Shown piece by piece: positions 26,325 through 35,727 of a DNA stretch of 64,000 bases. Below the pieces are notes generated by a model. That model had not been told where the DNA came from. It made no database searches and was given only the letters and a program-made list of their open reading frames with translations. How positions within the stretch are numbered: the first letter of the stretch is position 1; each line of letters begins with the position of its first letter. The stretch lies in contig LXQE01000158.1 of assembly GCA_003326195.1 (NCBI GenBank), positions 61,390-125,389 of the forward strand. The letters run 5' to 3'. This stretch comes from Nostoc punctiforme NIES-2108. Its GTDB lineage: Bacteria > Cyanobacteriota > Cyanobacteriia > Cyanobacteriales > Nostocaceae. The position numbers and the translations under genes were made by a program.

Positions 26325-27080
26325 CTAACGCACTTCATAAAGCGATCGCAATTTGAGGATATCTTGCCATTCGAGATCGGTGAATGGTTGGGTAAACAGT
26401 TCGATGCCAAAGTACTGTTTTGCCGTCTCTGTCAATGTATCCACAATCTTGACAATCCAATCAGCCTCTTCCTGTGTGTTGCAAAATGAGGTATTCCACG
26501 GAGCCGATTGTTCAAAGATTTCCTCAAATAAACCTTTGTCTGTAGACAAAATCATCGAGCCGTGTTGAAGAATGGTATTTCTTCCCTTGCGTTGGGCACT
26601 ACCAATAAATTTACTTCCATCGGCTGTAACCAAGTCAGCTGCTGTTGCTGTGTTGAAGCAACTGGGATTATGAATGTAACCTCGTCCAGCAGAACCATAA
26701 CTTAACTCAATACCCAAGGTTTGCCAGCCTTGGATTAAAAAGTTACAGATTTTTTCATAAGTACCCCAGCTTTTTCCAGTACTAGCTGAGGTAATCAGGG
26801 CATAAGTTAAGTTCCCCTGGTGGAGAACAGCTCTACCTCCCGTTGGACGACGAACTAAATCGACTGCCTTTCCCTGGTAAATCAGATTATGCCACTCGGC
26901 AGGCCATTGTTTTTGCAGATGTCCCAAGGAGAGAGCATAGGGACACAAAGTATAAAAACGCAAAGTAGGCGGATGCTGTCCCTTTTCACATTGCTTGAAC
27001 AACCAAGCATCGATCGCCATTTGCACTGCTCCCGATGTCTGAAGCATTGGGATGAAACGCCAGGTGGATGGTGATTCCAT
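26325..27080 (-). CDS. Lipoate/biotin protein ligase family protein (LplA-like)
   Basis: The 251-residue protein has the LplA/LipB-type core: RRPTGGRAVLHQGNLTYAL (residues ~77-95) and DGSKFIGSAQRKGR with the acyl-binding Lys. It has an N-terminal catalytic domain without the large accessory domain of E. coli LplA. It is predicted to attach lipoyl or octanoyl groups to 2-oxoacid dehydrogenase E2 or glycine-cleavage H protein. Confidence 0.88.
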   Translation of the reverse strand: MESPSTWRFIPMLQTSGAVQMAIDAWLFKQCEKGQHPPTLRFYTLCPYALSLGHLQKQWPAEWHNLIYQGKAVDLVRRPTGGRAVLHQGNLTYALITSASTGKSWGTYEKICNFLIQGWQTLGIELSYGSAGRGYIHNPSCFNTATAADLVTADGSKFIGSAQRKGRNTILQHGSMILSTDKGLFEEIFEQSAPWNTSFCNTQEEADWIVKIVDTLTETAKQYFGIELFTQPFTDLEWQDILKLRSLYEVR

Positions 27081-27208
27081 TGCTAGTTGTTTTATCGGTT
27101 TTTTAGGAGAGGGATATTACTGGTAAGGGTTTGAGCAAGAATATGTAACTATGAACAAAGATAAACATATTTTTTCATAATTTTGATGAATAAAGGTAGT
27201 ACCTGAAG

Positions 27209-27688
27209 ATGATGAAACCCCCAACGAGTTACTACGATGCTGAGTTTGGACAGATGAGAATTGAAGATAACCACTGGACTTTAGCAGAATGTGCTGTTTT
27301 GGGCGATCGCCGTGTACCGATTTGTGTGGATTTTGAACACGGGCAGATTGGGGAACTTTCATCGCTTCAGCGTGAAGCTATTCGGCAAGCTCTAGCCTTG
27401 CCACCCGATGTGTTACGCATCACTGCTCCTCTGGTGCTGCAAAATTATGATGTATATCGTGACATGATTGGAGATGAGTCAATGCCGCTGCTGGCTAATC
27501 CCATTCAGGTCTGGGATGAGGTCACTTTCTCATATATCTATGTGCCGCCCCATGTTGAGTATGACCGGCATATTCCTACCTTTGAGTTGCTAGCTGAGTG
27601 TTCCTGGGACCCAGAACACGGCTTAGAAGTACGCTTTCGCAATGGAGTAGCAGACGATGCAGATCAGATAGGTGAAACAGGACGTTAA
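27209..27688 (+). CDS. Conserved hypothetical protein
   Basis: The 159-residue acidic soluble protein (start MMKPPTSYYDAEFGQMRIED) has pairs such as WTLAECAVLGDRRVPICVDF and YIYVPPHVEYDRHIPTFELL. It reminds me of DUF6985-type proteins, some of which sit near polymorphic-toxin immunity genes, but that link is weak. The SD is poor (cctgaag). Function unknown. Confidence 0.6.
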   Translation: MMKPPTSYYDAEFGQMRIEDNHWTLAECAVLGDRRVPICVDFEHGQIGELSSLQREAIRQALALPPDVLRITAPLVLQNYDVYRDMIGDESMPLLANPIQVWDEVTFSYIYVPPHVEYDRHIPTFELLAECSWDPEHGLEVRFRNGVADDADQIGETGR

Positions 27689-28091
27689 CAATTCAAAATT
27701 CAAACATTTTAGACATTTCAGACGGGGATTTAAACCCTTTAATTTACGATAAAAACTATCTTGTTTGTGAGCTGATGCATTTATGAGGGCAGCACATTGA
27801 AGAAATAACTCGACGGCAAGATTGTCAAAAAAGCATCGTCGTAACTTGCCTCTAAAAATTACCTTGAGCCAAAACATGGCAGTTTCAGACAAAGAACGTC
27901 GATATAGCCGCTCTCTTGTTTCCATTGCTTGGGATCAACTTGACGCAATCGACGCAGATTTTCATCTTTTGGATGAGGCAGTGCTTTACAGGACGTATGT
28001 TGTTGAATTTTATGCAAACAATAGCCGAAAAGAAAGATTTTCACGTTGGGGCAATTCATCAATTATCCCTACTTCCGGCAAAATTGAAAAT
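27689..28091. other. Region with short open frames on both strands, no confident gene
   Basis: The plus strand has a 99-codon frame (27822-28121, inner part MAVSDKERRYSRSLVSIAWD) running into coaBC; the minus strand has 100- and 67-codon frames, containing ENLRRLRQVDPKQWKQ and FWLKVIFRGKLRRCFF. These could be relics of a mobile element or repeat, but I cannot name one. Confidence 0.4.
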
Positions 28092-29303
28092 CTAAAATTC
28101 CGTGATGACAAAATCAAATAATTGATGTGCCATTTCTAATTTAGAACAAGGTGCAATTTCTACCTGATTTCCTTGACTATCTAAAAATATGGCTTGATTA
28201 TTATCACTCCCAAAACCACTATCAGGTTGATCGATGGGATTGGCAACAATAGCATCAAGTTTTTTATTGTGTAATTTTTCTAATGCTGGCTTGACAATAT
28301 CCCCAGTTTGTGCAGCAAAACCAATTAATATTTGATGTGACTGCTTGAGTTCTGCTAACTGGGCGACTATATCCGGTACTGGTTCCAGAGGTAAAGCTTG
28401 GGGGAGCGATCGCTTGGGCAATTTCTCTGTACTATAATCTCGTGGCTTCACATCTGCCACGGCTGCTGACATCACAATTACATCAGCATTGGGTAAATAT
28501 TCCACCATCACGTGCTGCATTTGGTCTGCACTAATGACAGGAATTGCTTGTACTCCTAATGGCACATCCCAATTAGCTGGGCCATGTACCAGAGTCACAT
28601 TTGCGCCTCGGTGAAATGCTGCTTGCGCTAAAGCTAATCCCATTTTACCTGTGGAAGGATTGCCAATAAACCGCACTGGGTCAAGAAACTCTCGCGTTCC
28701 CCCAGCGCTAATTAACACTCGCTTACCGACTAAATCTCGTTTACCTTGAGTGTGTAATAACGATTGGATGTGAGCAAATATTTCTGGAGGTTCTGCTAAT
28801 CTACCAGCACCAATGCGATCGCACGCTAATAATCCTGATGCTGTATTCATCCCATGATATCGGCTATCTATCAATAACTGTTGCCAATTCCGTTGCACCG
28901 ATAACTGTTCCCACATATCAGTATTCATGGCGGGTGCTAACAGCACGGGACAAGTAGAAGCCAGCACGGTATTTGTGAGTAAATTATCCGCCATCCCGTA
29001 CGCTAACTTGGCTAATGTATTAGCTGTCAAAGGGGCAATTACCATAATATCTGCCCATTCACCCAACTCAATATGTAACGGACGAGAGTGAGTTGGTTGC
29101 CAGAAATCATCATCTGTGTAGGCGGGATGACGAGATAGAGTTGATAAAGTCAGAGGCGTGATAAATTTTTGCGCCGAACGGGTGAGGATAACTCGGACTT
29201 CTACCCCAGTTTTAAACAGCGTCGAAACCAATTCACAGATTTTGTAGGCGGCGATACCGCCACCTACACCAATGAGAACCCTGTTCAATTTTGGATTAGT
29301 CAT
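28092..29303 (-). CDS. coaBC: Bifunctional phosphopantothenoylcysteine decarboxylase / phosphopantothenate-cysteine ligase
   Basis: The 403-residue protein has both halves. The N-terminal CoaC flavoprotein has GVGGGIAAYKICELVSTLFK, HIELGEWADIMVIAPLTANT and the PAMNTDMW active-site motif. The C-terminal CoaB has LISAGGTREFLDPVRFIGN, STGKMGLALAQAAFHRGANV and a conserved ADVKPRDYSTEKLPKR segment (Lys for CMP-acyl intermediate). It makes 4'-phosphopantetheine in coenzyme A synthesis. Length is typical. Confidence 0.96.
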   Translation of the reverse strand: MTNPKLNRVLIGVGGGIAAYKICELVSTLFKTGVEVRVILTRSAQKFITPLTLSTLSRHPAYTDDDFWQPTHSRPLHIELGEWADIMVIAPLTANTLAKLAYGMADNLLTNTVLASTCPVLLAPAMNTDMWEQLSVQRNWQQLLIDSRYHGMNTASGLLACDRIGAGRLAEPPEIFAHIQSLLHTQGKRDLVGKRVLISAGGTREFLDPVRFIGNPSTGKMGLALAQAAFHRGANVTLVHGPANWDVPLGVQAIPVISADQMQHVMVEYLPNADVIVMSAAVADVKPRDYSTEKLPKRSLPQALPLEPVPDIVAQLAELKQSHQILIGFAAQTGDIVKPALEKLHNKKLDAIVANPIDQPDSGFGSDNNQAIFLDSQGNQVEIAPCSKLEMAHQLFDFVITEF

Positions 29304-29356
29304 GGTAAAAAGTTAGGAGTGAGTCGTTCAAAAATTAGTACTAAATAGTTATAAAT

Positions 29357-29390
29357 CCTAACTCTTAACTCCTAACTCCTAACTCTCAAC
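29357..29390 (-). repeat. Short tandem heptamer repeat (CTAACTC type)
   Basis: Four to five units of CTAACTC (actcttaactcctaactcct) lie between coaBC and the DUF2555 gene; they are the complement of the repeat class at 8814-8871. Confidence 0.75.
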
Positions 29391-29602
29391 TAAGCTTCAT
29401 CATAGGGTTCCAAGTCTAAGAGGTAGATATAGGGTTCAACTAACTCTGGACGCTGAAATGCGATCGCTCGCAATAGATGCCAATCATTTAAACCCTCAAA
29501 AGCATTACTATAATTATCCAGTTCCAGACGTGTAGCTAGTTCTTCTACTTCTACTGCACTCATGGCAGCAATTTCTTTTTGGGAAATGCTTAGAGTTGTC
29601 AT
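29390..29602 (-). CDS. DUF2555 family protein
   Basis: From the ATG at 29602 the protein is 70 residues: MTTLSISQKEIAAMSAVEVE, then LATRLELDNYSNAFEGLNDW and HLLRAIAFQRPELVEPYIYL. This short acidic helical protein is conserved in cyanobacteria (DUF2555) with no known function. The frame opens nine residues further upstream, but MTTL is the likely start. Confidence 0.8.
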   Translation of the reverse strand: MTTLSISQKEIAAMSAVEVEELATRLELDNYSNAFEGLNDWHLLRAIAFQRPELVEPYIYLLDLEPYDEA

Positions 29603-29756
29603 AATACTTGCCCCTCCCTTATGCAGCACTCGCCTTCAGCATGGGTTAAGTTGCGCTGAACGCAGCCACCCAATATATATTACTCATTAGAAGTCATTAA
29701 GTTCGTGAAAATTGTCAGAATTTGTACCAGAATTTATAAAAAATTCGTAATCCTGA

Positions 29757-30377
29757 CTAAGCAATTGTATTTACAACGAAATTTCGTAGCACCTCTAACG
29801 TTTTCGGATCTATTTCATGCCCCATATCAAATTCGTGGTATTCTACTGCCACTCCTAGAGATTTGAGAGTTTCTCGTGCCTTCAAAGCAGCTTTCAGGGG
29901 CACAACTTCATCATATCTACCGTGAGTGATTAAAGTCGGCGGAATCCCACTTTTAGCTGCCGTTAGCGCGTCAGGATGTAAATACCCGCTCATGACAACT
30001 AAACCTGCTAAGGGCAATTTTGAGCCGACATCTAAAGTCATTGCTCCGCCTTGAGAAAATCCACTCAAAATGGTACGTGACAAAGGTATGCCAGTGGTAC
30101 TTTCTAAAGATTCCAAGAAATCTGTTAGCAGTTGCCGACTTTCTGGCAACCCTTCATACATATTTTCTACCCGCAGGTCATACCATGCCCTCCCTATAGG
30201 GGAATAGGGATAAGGATAAGGTGCATTGGGCAATACAAACTGGTAATCGGGTAAGTTGAGCAATGGTAACAAAGATGCTACATCCTCAGCATTAGCACCC
30301 CAACCATGCAAAGTGACAATTAAGCCTGCGGGGGGTTGAGAAGTTGCAGTGGGAACGGTAATGGCTTGTAAAGACAG
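29757..30377 (-). CDS. Alpha/beta hydrolase (carboxylesterase/phospholipase-like), probable CTG start
   Basis: The catalytic triad is visible: Ser in LSGFSQGGAM, Asp in HGRYDEVVP, His in DMGHEID. The oxyanion region is VTLHGWGANAEDV. The frame has no ATG, GTG or usable TTG at its 5' end except a TTG inside the conserved LHGW strand, which would delete the first beta strand. Upstream in frame is LQAITVPTATSQPPAGLIVT, and the CTG at 30377 is preceded by AGGAGT with a 6-nt spacer, so I place the start there (207 codons including the stop). It probably hydrolyses small esters. Confidence 0.8.
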   Translation of the reverse strand: MSLQAITVPTATSQPPAGLIVTLHGWGANAEDVASLLPLLNLPDYQFVLPNAPYPYPYSPIGRAWYDLRVENMYEGLPESRQLLTDFLESLESTTGIPLSRTILSGFSQGGAMTLDVGSKLPLAGLVVMSGYLHPDALTAAKSGIPPTLITHGRYDEVVPLKAALKARETLKSLGVAVEYHEFDMGHEIDPKTLEVLRNFVVNTIA

Positions 30378-30466
30378 AGGTTTACTCCTAAAATTTTACT
30401 TTTGTACATAGATCCTATCTCTTCAAGGAGACTTAGTATTTAGTAGCATTTGCTGCTTTACATTAA

Positions 30467-33400
30467 CTATTTGTTCTCTGCTTCATCTTCCAGTAGGATC
30501 GTATTGAGAAGATTCAGTTCGCTAGATGCCATAAAGTAGCGATCGCTAAAAACTGTTTCTAGTTGTGTAAAAATCCGTCTACCTGCCACAGCTACCCAAG
30601 GAAATGTGCGATAGTGAGGTACTACAGGTACAATTAAGCCTTGAGGAGTTAGAGAACGTCCTAGCGCACTTCTCCAAGCTTGGGGATCTTGTAATACTTG
30701 TTGGGGAGTATCATCTTCTGATTGTTCATTCCAGAAATGGGGATAGTCTAGAGGTAAGCCAATAACTATGTTTTTAGTTTTTAATGCTTGACGTGTGGAA
30801 GATTCAATCACAAATCCTTCTTGTTCCCGACTCAATAGTTTATACAGTTCGTTGGCAGGACGTTTGAGTTTTGAGGGAAATTTGAACTTCTTGCTTTCGG
30901 CAATTTCTTTTAGCGATCCTAAAAGACGACTGCTATTTTGTTTAACATCAGCTTTCCATGCTTCAAAGCTAAATATTTCTTCAGTTTGGCGATCGCTCCA
31001 ATCTTCTATCCAGAAAGGGCCGATACAAGTTAGATTATCCGGTATCTTTAGCTCATCGTTATCTAAAGATGGCAATAATCGGCTCGAAATCCTAGAAACA
31101 GTTTTGACCAAAGCTTGTAAAGTTTGATAATTTGCATAGGACTTGGCATTTTTTTCTAATGATTGACCTCTCAAGTCAAAATGTTTAAAGATGTTTGCAG
31201 CTAACAGTTCCGCTCTTTTCACAATTGCTTTGGCTTCTTGAGGATGACTATCGCTGATAAAAATTTTGGCTTCACGCAAGAAATCTAAGACATCATCAGA
31301 CATTAAACGCAGCAATTCCTCATCGCCGACAGAGCCAACGGGGACAAATGCAATTCGGTTTTTATTAAGTCCTGCATCACCTTTGATGCGGGTGTGAATT
31401 GTAGAGCGCAACATTACCAGCAAAGTCAATAAATCGCTGGATTGACGCAACCATAGTCTTTTAGGATCAATATCCTCTCTTTCAATGATGAAATCATTGA
31501 TTAGCATAACTAAGCGTCTATCTTTGTTATCTCCAGAAACTTCCATTCCGGTTTCTGGATCTGTATACATTCCTCTACCCCGATAAATTAATTGCGCGAC
31601 TTCCATTAAAGCGGCTTCGATATTAAATCGGGGAATTGCAGCTATGATGCAATCTGTTTTCGGGAAAGAAACACCTCTTGCGCCTGAAGAAGTCATGAGA
31701 AAAACTCGAACTTCATCCCGTCGTGGCGGCTTTACTAATTGCAATCGCCGATCAGGGGATACACTTTGATCCAGAACCTCCACCTGTTCTCTGTTTACCA
31801 GAGCTTCTTTACCAGTGGTTAATTTTTCCTGCAACTGACGTAGAAAAGCTTTATCCTGAGCAAAGAAAATTAACTGCTCTGCTCCCTTGTGTACCCCATC
31901 CTTGATTTCTAAGTAGGCATTAGTTAGCGATTCCTCTTCTGATTTTTCTCGAATTGCTTGTCTAATTGTCTGCTCTGTGCCGTCACTGTTTTGGCCTGGT
32001 TTAATTGGCGACAGCCTAATACTGTAATCAATACTGAGTTTACTGGCGGGATAGCTATTTGTCATGACGTGTAGCGTTGGGTGTCTTTTGGGGCCAATTT
32101 TTGTATGAGTACCTGTCACCCGAAACGCTGCTTCACCTCGACTTTGACTAATTAGTACTTTATCAGGAGCGCGATCGCCTGAGTTCAAAAAGCTATCCAA
32201 CACAACTTCATTGCTGAGTGAGGCATCAGCAAGAATCAGCACAATTTTAAACGGAGATTGATTTGTATCAAATGGTTTAATAAATTGTTGTTCCAGCCAT
32301 TCTGCTAACTTACGGACAAAGGGCGCTCCTGCACCATCACCAGCGAGTTCATCTACCATGACAACTATAGTGGGAATCCGCGCTGCAAATGCTGAACGTT
32401 CCTTTTTTCCCGGCTTAGTATCAGCTTTTTTTGCAAACAAATTGTTAAAGGCATTAACTGTGGTTGATTGATCGTTAAGCGTCCGATAACCTTGGATCGC
32501 AGCAGTCATCACCAGTTGATTAACCTTGGGATTTGCTTCGAGCAATTTTCGGGCTGACTTTGCTATCGTACCCAATACACCAGGACTGTAAAGCGATTCT
32601 ACGCTGTAATCCCTTTCGTTAAGGCGGCGTTTAAACCGAGTCGAGCCGACTATATTGCAATCAATGTCATGTTCTTGTTCTGGATTGAGAAAGAAGATAT
32701 TGCTATCAGGAAGTGTGAGTTTTTCAATACCATCGACAACAACAGCACTGTCGATACAGCGAGGTGGAAAATTGTTTTGCTGAACCTGTTTTTTATACCA
32801 TTCGGGAGCTGCAACAATCAAATTTTTATTGCTGGTGATGGTTAATATCCCAGTGGGGCGATTGTTGTCTCTAGCAAGTTTGTCGGTAACGTCTCGATTA
32901 ATTACAACTCGCGGACTGAGATACAAAAATAAGAAACCTTGAGTCTGCTGCTTGAGAAATTTCATCACAGCAGTGGTTTTACCAATACCCGGATTCCCTT
33001 CCAAAGCTAGGACGTTAATTTTACCGACTTGAGCAGAAGTTATACCAGCAAATACTGCTGCCTCGTGTACTTGTCGCAGAGGAATTGTTGCCTTATCGGG
33101 ATTGATTTCATTGATACAATCGGCAATTCGTGTAACAGAATTGCCTCCAAAGAACTCAAGTAATGCGTCGTTGTCTTCAATAGATGCGATCGCCTCAGCC
33201 TTGCTAATTTCACCCATTGGGTTGTAGAAGTCCGTCACATTCTCCTGAAAGAGAAAGTGGGAGTATTGGCCTAGAGTTGGTTTTTCAGCTAGATGTTGTG
33301 CTTGTTCTTTAAAAGCAGACGGTAGCGATCGCACTAGCTTTCTGAACACCAAACGAATTTCTGCATCTAGATCGAGTGGCACATCATCCTTTGAATGTTT

Positions 33401-34420
33401 AGCCTGGCAATATGCTTGTCCCAATGATTTCATTAACTTGGCTCTAGTATCTGGTTCTGGTTCCACACCCCAGAATTGAGCAGCAAGACTTTCAATACCA
33501 TTGGATGTGACAGCGATCGCTCTAGCATTACAACTTCCTTCTAATCGCTTACGTGCGCGTAACACTTTAATCAGCTGATCTGTATAAGATGATGCCTGAC
33601 AGAGCTTAAATAGCGGTTTATCTTGACCACTAAATGCTGACAGAAAATTTTCCAACCTTTTAGAAAGTAAAAACTCTTCACCCTCCACCTCTGCACAAAC
33701 TCTAGAGAAGACCCCCCGCGATTCAATGTAACGGGCATAGCGACTCATTTCTTCTCTATGAGGGGCTTCTTTTTGAAAATCTGCAAATTTGATGGGTGCG
33801 TTATACGAAAATTCCAGGCAGATAATTAAGTTCTCAATTTTTTTGCGTTTTATATCTTTTGGCTGGGAGAAGGCACTTTTCAAGTCTTTAGAGGGTATTT
33901 CTTCCTCTTCCTCTGTGTTTCTGTGGGAGCTAAATTCGTTAGATAGCCATAAAATAAAATCGGCTCTGGCTGGTTGTCCTCGCTTGACTAAGTTCTCGTC
34001 TAGTTTTGGTAGTTTGAAAGCTTCTTGAAATGCTTTTGCTGTCTCTTCTTTTTCTTCATCCCGTTGCATTTGCTGGTCTGGGAGTGTCAACGGGCACCAA
34101 ATTGCTTCTAGTTTAGGTTGTTTAATTTGACTGTGGTTGAGACACTCACGCATTGCTGTCCAACCTAAACCATAGCCGAGTACCAGCAGATGACGCAGCA
34201 TTGTTTCCACCCATTCTTTGTGATTGGGATCTGTTATTTTGAATTCTTTCACTAGTTGCTGGGAGACATCTGCATTTTTGTGAGATTGCCAAGGCTGGAG
34301 AACAGGATGATCGTTCAACAGTAAGTTTCTGTGAATCAACTGTTGTAAAACACCGCGTTTAACAGCAATTTCAAATACCTGCCCCCAAATAGAGGCTTGT
34401 TGTAGAAAAGATGATTCCAT
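30467..34420 (-). CDS. Large helicase-like ATPase with possible N-terminal nuclease domain (island gene C)
   Basis: The 1317-residue cytoplasmic protein has Walker A LEGNPGIGKTTAVMKFL (~473-481), a Walker-B-like VVMVDELAGDG (~685-695), a motif-III-like LILADASLS, GARGVSFPKTDCIIAAIP (~910) and QLIYRGRGMY (~940), the pattern of an SF2-type helicase. The N-terminal ~300 residues hold RADFILWL (~153) and LIICLEFSYN (~202), spaced like the D...ExK of PD-(D/E)XK nucleases but with Ser for Lys. The C-terminal ~350 residues are unassigned. Its ATG overlaps the stop of gene B (TAATG). I infer a nucleic-acid-processing, possibly antiphage, role. I know no exact named family. Confidence 0.7.
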   Translation of the reverse strand: MESSFLQQASIWGQVFEIAVKRGVLQQLIHRNLLLNDHPVLQPWQSHKNADVSQQLVKEFKITDPNHKEWVETMLRHLLVLGYGLGWTAMRECLNHSQIKQPKLEAIWCPLTLPDQQMQRDEEKEETAKAFQEAFKLPKLDENLVKRGQPARADFILWLSNEFSSHRNTEEEEEIPSKDLKSAFSQPKDIKRKKIENLIICLEFSYNAPIKFADFQKEAPHREEMSRYARYIESRGVFSRVCAEVEGEEFLLSKRLENFLSAFSGQDKPLFKLCQASSYTDQLIKVLRARKRLEGSCNARAIAVTSNGIESLAAQFWGVEPEPDTRAKLMKSLGQAYCQAKHSKDDVPLDLDAEIRLVFRKLVRSLPSAFKEQAQHLAEKPTLGQYSHFLFQENVTDFYNPMGEISKAEAIASIEDNDALLEFFGGNSVTRIADCINEINPDKATIPLRQVHEAAVFAGITSAQVGKINVLALEGNPGIGKTTAVMKFLKQQTQGFLFLYLSPRVVINRDVTDKLARDNNRPTGILTITSNKNLIVAAPEWYKKQVQQNNFPPRCIDSAVVVDGIEKLTLPDSNIFFLNPEQEHDIDCNIVGSTRFKRRLNERDYSVESLYSPGVLGTIAKSARKLLEANPKVNQLVMTAAIQGYRTLNDQSTTVNAFNNLFAKKADTKPGKKERSAFAARIPTIVVMVDELAGDGAGAPFVRKLAEWLEQQFIKPFDTNQSPFKIVLILADASLSNEVVLDSFLNSGDRAPDKVLISQSRGEAAFRVTGTHTKIGPKRHPTLHVMTNSYPASKLSIDYSIRLSPIKPGQNSDGTEQTIRQAIREKSEEESLTNAYLEIKDGVHKGAEQLIFFAQDKAFLRQLQEKLTTGKEALVNREQVEVLDQSVSPDRRLQLVKPPRRDEVRVFLMTSSGARGVSFPKTDCIIAAIPRFNIEAALMEVAQLIYRGRGMYTDPETGMEVSGDNKDRRLVMLINDFIIEREDIDPKRLWLRQSSDLLTLLVMLRSTIHTRIKGDAGLNKNRIAFVPVGSVGDEELLRLMSDDVLDFLREAKIFISDSHPQEAKAIVKRAELLAANIFKHFDLRGQSLEKNAKSYANYQTLQALVKTVSRISSRLLPSLDNDELKIPDNLTCIGPFWIEDWSDRQTEEIFSFEAWKADVKQNSSRLLGSLKEIAESKKFKFPSKLKRPANELYKLLSREQEGFVIESSTRQALKTKNIVIGLPLDYPHFWNEQSEDDTPQQVLQDPQAWRSALGRSLTPQGLIVPVVPHYRTFPWVAVAGRRIFTQLETVFSDRYFMASSELNLLNTILLEDEAENK

Positions 34421-35664
34421 TACTTCCTGTGCAGAACTTGAGAAACGTGGGTAAGTACAGCGCGATAATTAAGTAATACCTGTCCTTTGCGGCGGGTATG
34501 AAGAACTTTTACTTCACCAGCCTCTTCAACTGTATTAGGCGATATCCAACTAAATGGATCTAGTACTGGGCTAAGTTGACTTTTGTATACACCTCGTTCA
34601 GCTTCAATGAAATGCAAGCCCCGTAGCACAGCTAGTAAGCAAGGATGAATGCGAGAGTCTGAATCAGGATTAATCAAATGCTGACGAGCGCGTTCAGTCC
34701 AGTTAATATTGCTAACTTTTCTATCCGATACTAAGAAATAAATGCAGAAACCAGATTGTAAGCGCTCTTCTGCTTGAATAGCATGAAGTGTGGCAAAAGT
34801 ATAAACCGGAATTAAATCACGAAAGTAGTCTGCCTTAACAGATCGCGGAAAACCTGAATGATCTCCTGCTTGCAAAATTTCAAATGCCGCTTCACTGTAA
34901 CCTCGTTCGCGCAAGCGTGTAGCCGGAAATACATCCCGCACCATTGGGTAAATGTTGATATCAGGAAAAGTTTGAAAGACTTCTTCTAAAAATTCTGTAG
35001 GTATTAAAGAAGAATTGTTATCTGCGGCTCGATTAATGCGGCGATCGCCATAGGCATGAGCTAATAAAATAATGTGCTGACATCCTTGCGTTTTAAGGTG
35101 ACGAATTTCTTCTTGAACTAAGCGTTGCGTTTTCAGTTGTTCTGGAGAATCAAGCACATCAGACTGCATCCGTTCTCTTTTCAGTTCATAACCGATAAAC
35201 GGTTCATTAACGGCTGTAGCAATATAACTTTGAGTGAGAAAAAGATAAGCCTTTTCACTATCATTGGGAAAATTTCCCTCGTTACAGGGACGACTGGCGT
35301 ATGAAATTAAGCCAATTTTAGGGGCTGAATAAGAATCTGGGCTACTAATGCAAAGTGGAAACGCACTTAAAAACGCCTTAAAAGTACCAGATTTAATAAA
35401 ATCTTGGTCTTTTTTGGATTTTTTAACCAGATTATCTAGAATAAGTCCCTGCATTCGGATTGGGGTATCTTCACCTAGTATCGCTTCTAAGGTTTGGGCG
35501 GCTGCATAAATATAAGCATCGCCGCTCTTGTCCTTATCTTCATCTAATTGTTTTCCTGTTTCTTGCAGTCGCAGCATTAAGGTTGTAAAGTCAACCGATT
35601 TTTCCTTCTGACCACGTTTTTGCAATCGTGTAATAATCCGCCACAAACAGCAGTAAACTAGCAC
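34420..35664 (-). CDS. Unknown protein of helicase island (gene B), N-terminus probably frameshifted
   Basis: A 414-residue frame starts at GTG 35664. Alternating strands and helices (KIGLISYASR, KAYLFLTQSYIAT, RLVQEEIRHLKTQGCQHII then LLAHAYGDRR, INIYPMVRDVFPATRL, IPVYTFATLH) could form an RNase-H-like fold, but I see no clear catalytic set and claim no family. The frame continues upstream without a start codon and encodes AAAVTAFAVLVYCCLWRII, a likely membrane anchor. A GTG at 35731 overlapping gene A's TGA would start MSKYKR and join this frame if one A near 35713 were removed. No SD precedes 35664. Confidence 0.6.
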   Translation of the reverse strand: MLVYCCLWRIITRLQKRGQKEKSVDFTTLMLRLQETGKQLDEDKDKSGDAYIYAAAQTLEAILGEDTPIRMQGLILDNLVKKSKKDQDFIKSGTFKAFLSAFPLCISSPDSYSAPKIGLISYASRPCNEGNFPNDSEKAYLFLTQSYIATAVNEPFIGYELKRERMQSDVLDSPEQLKTQRLVQEEIRHLKTQGCQHIILLAHAYGDRRINRAADNNSSLIPTEFLEEVFQTFPDINIYPMVRDVFPATRLRERGYSEAAFEILQAGDHSGFPRSVKADYFRDLIPVYTFATLHAIQAEERLQSGFCIYFLVSDRKVSNINWTERARQHLINPDSDSRIHPCLLAVLRGLHFIEAERGVYKSQLSPVLDPFSWISPNTVEEAGEVKVLHTRRKGQVLLNYRAVLTHVSQVLHRK

Positions 35665-35727
35665 AGCAAAGGCGGTAACTGCGGCTGCATGATACTGCTT
35701 GTTTTCCTCAGATTCTCTTGTATTTGC

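Noticed and set aside
27822..28121. 99-codon plus-strand frame overlapping the coaBC 3' end
   Set aside because: It runs into coaBC antisense, lacks an SD, and equally long frames exist on the other strand; kept only as an uncertain region.
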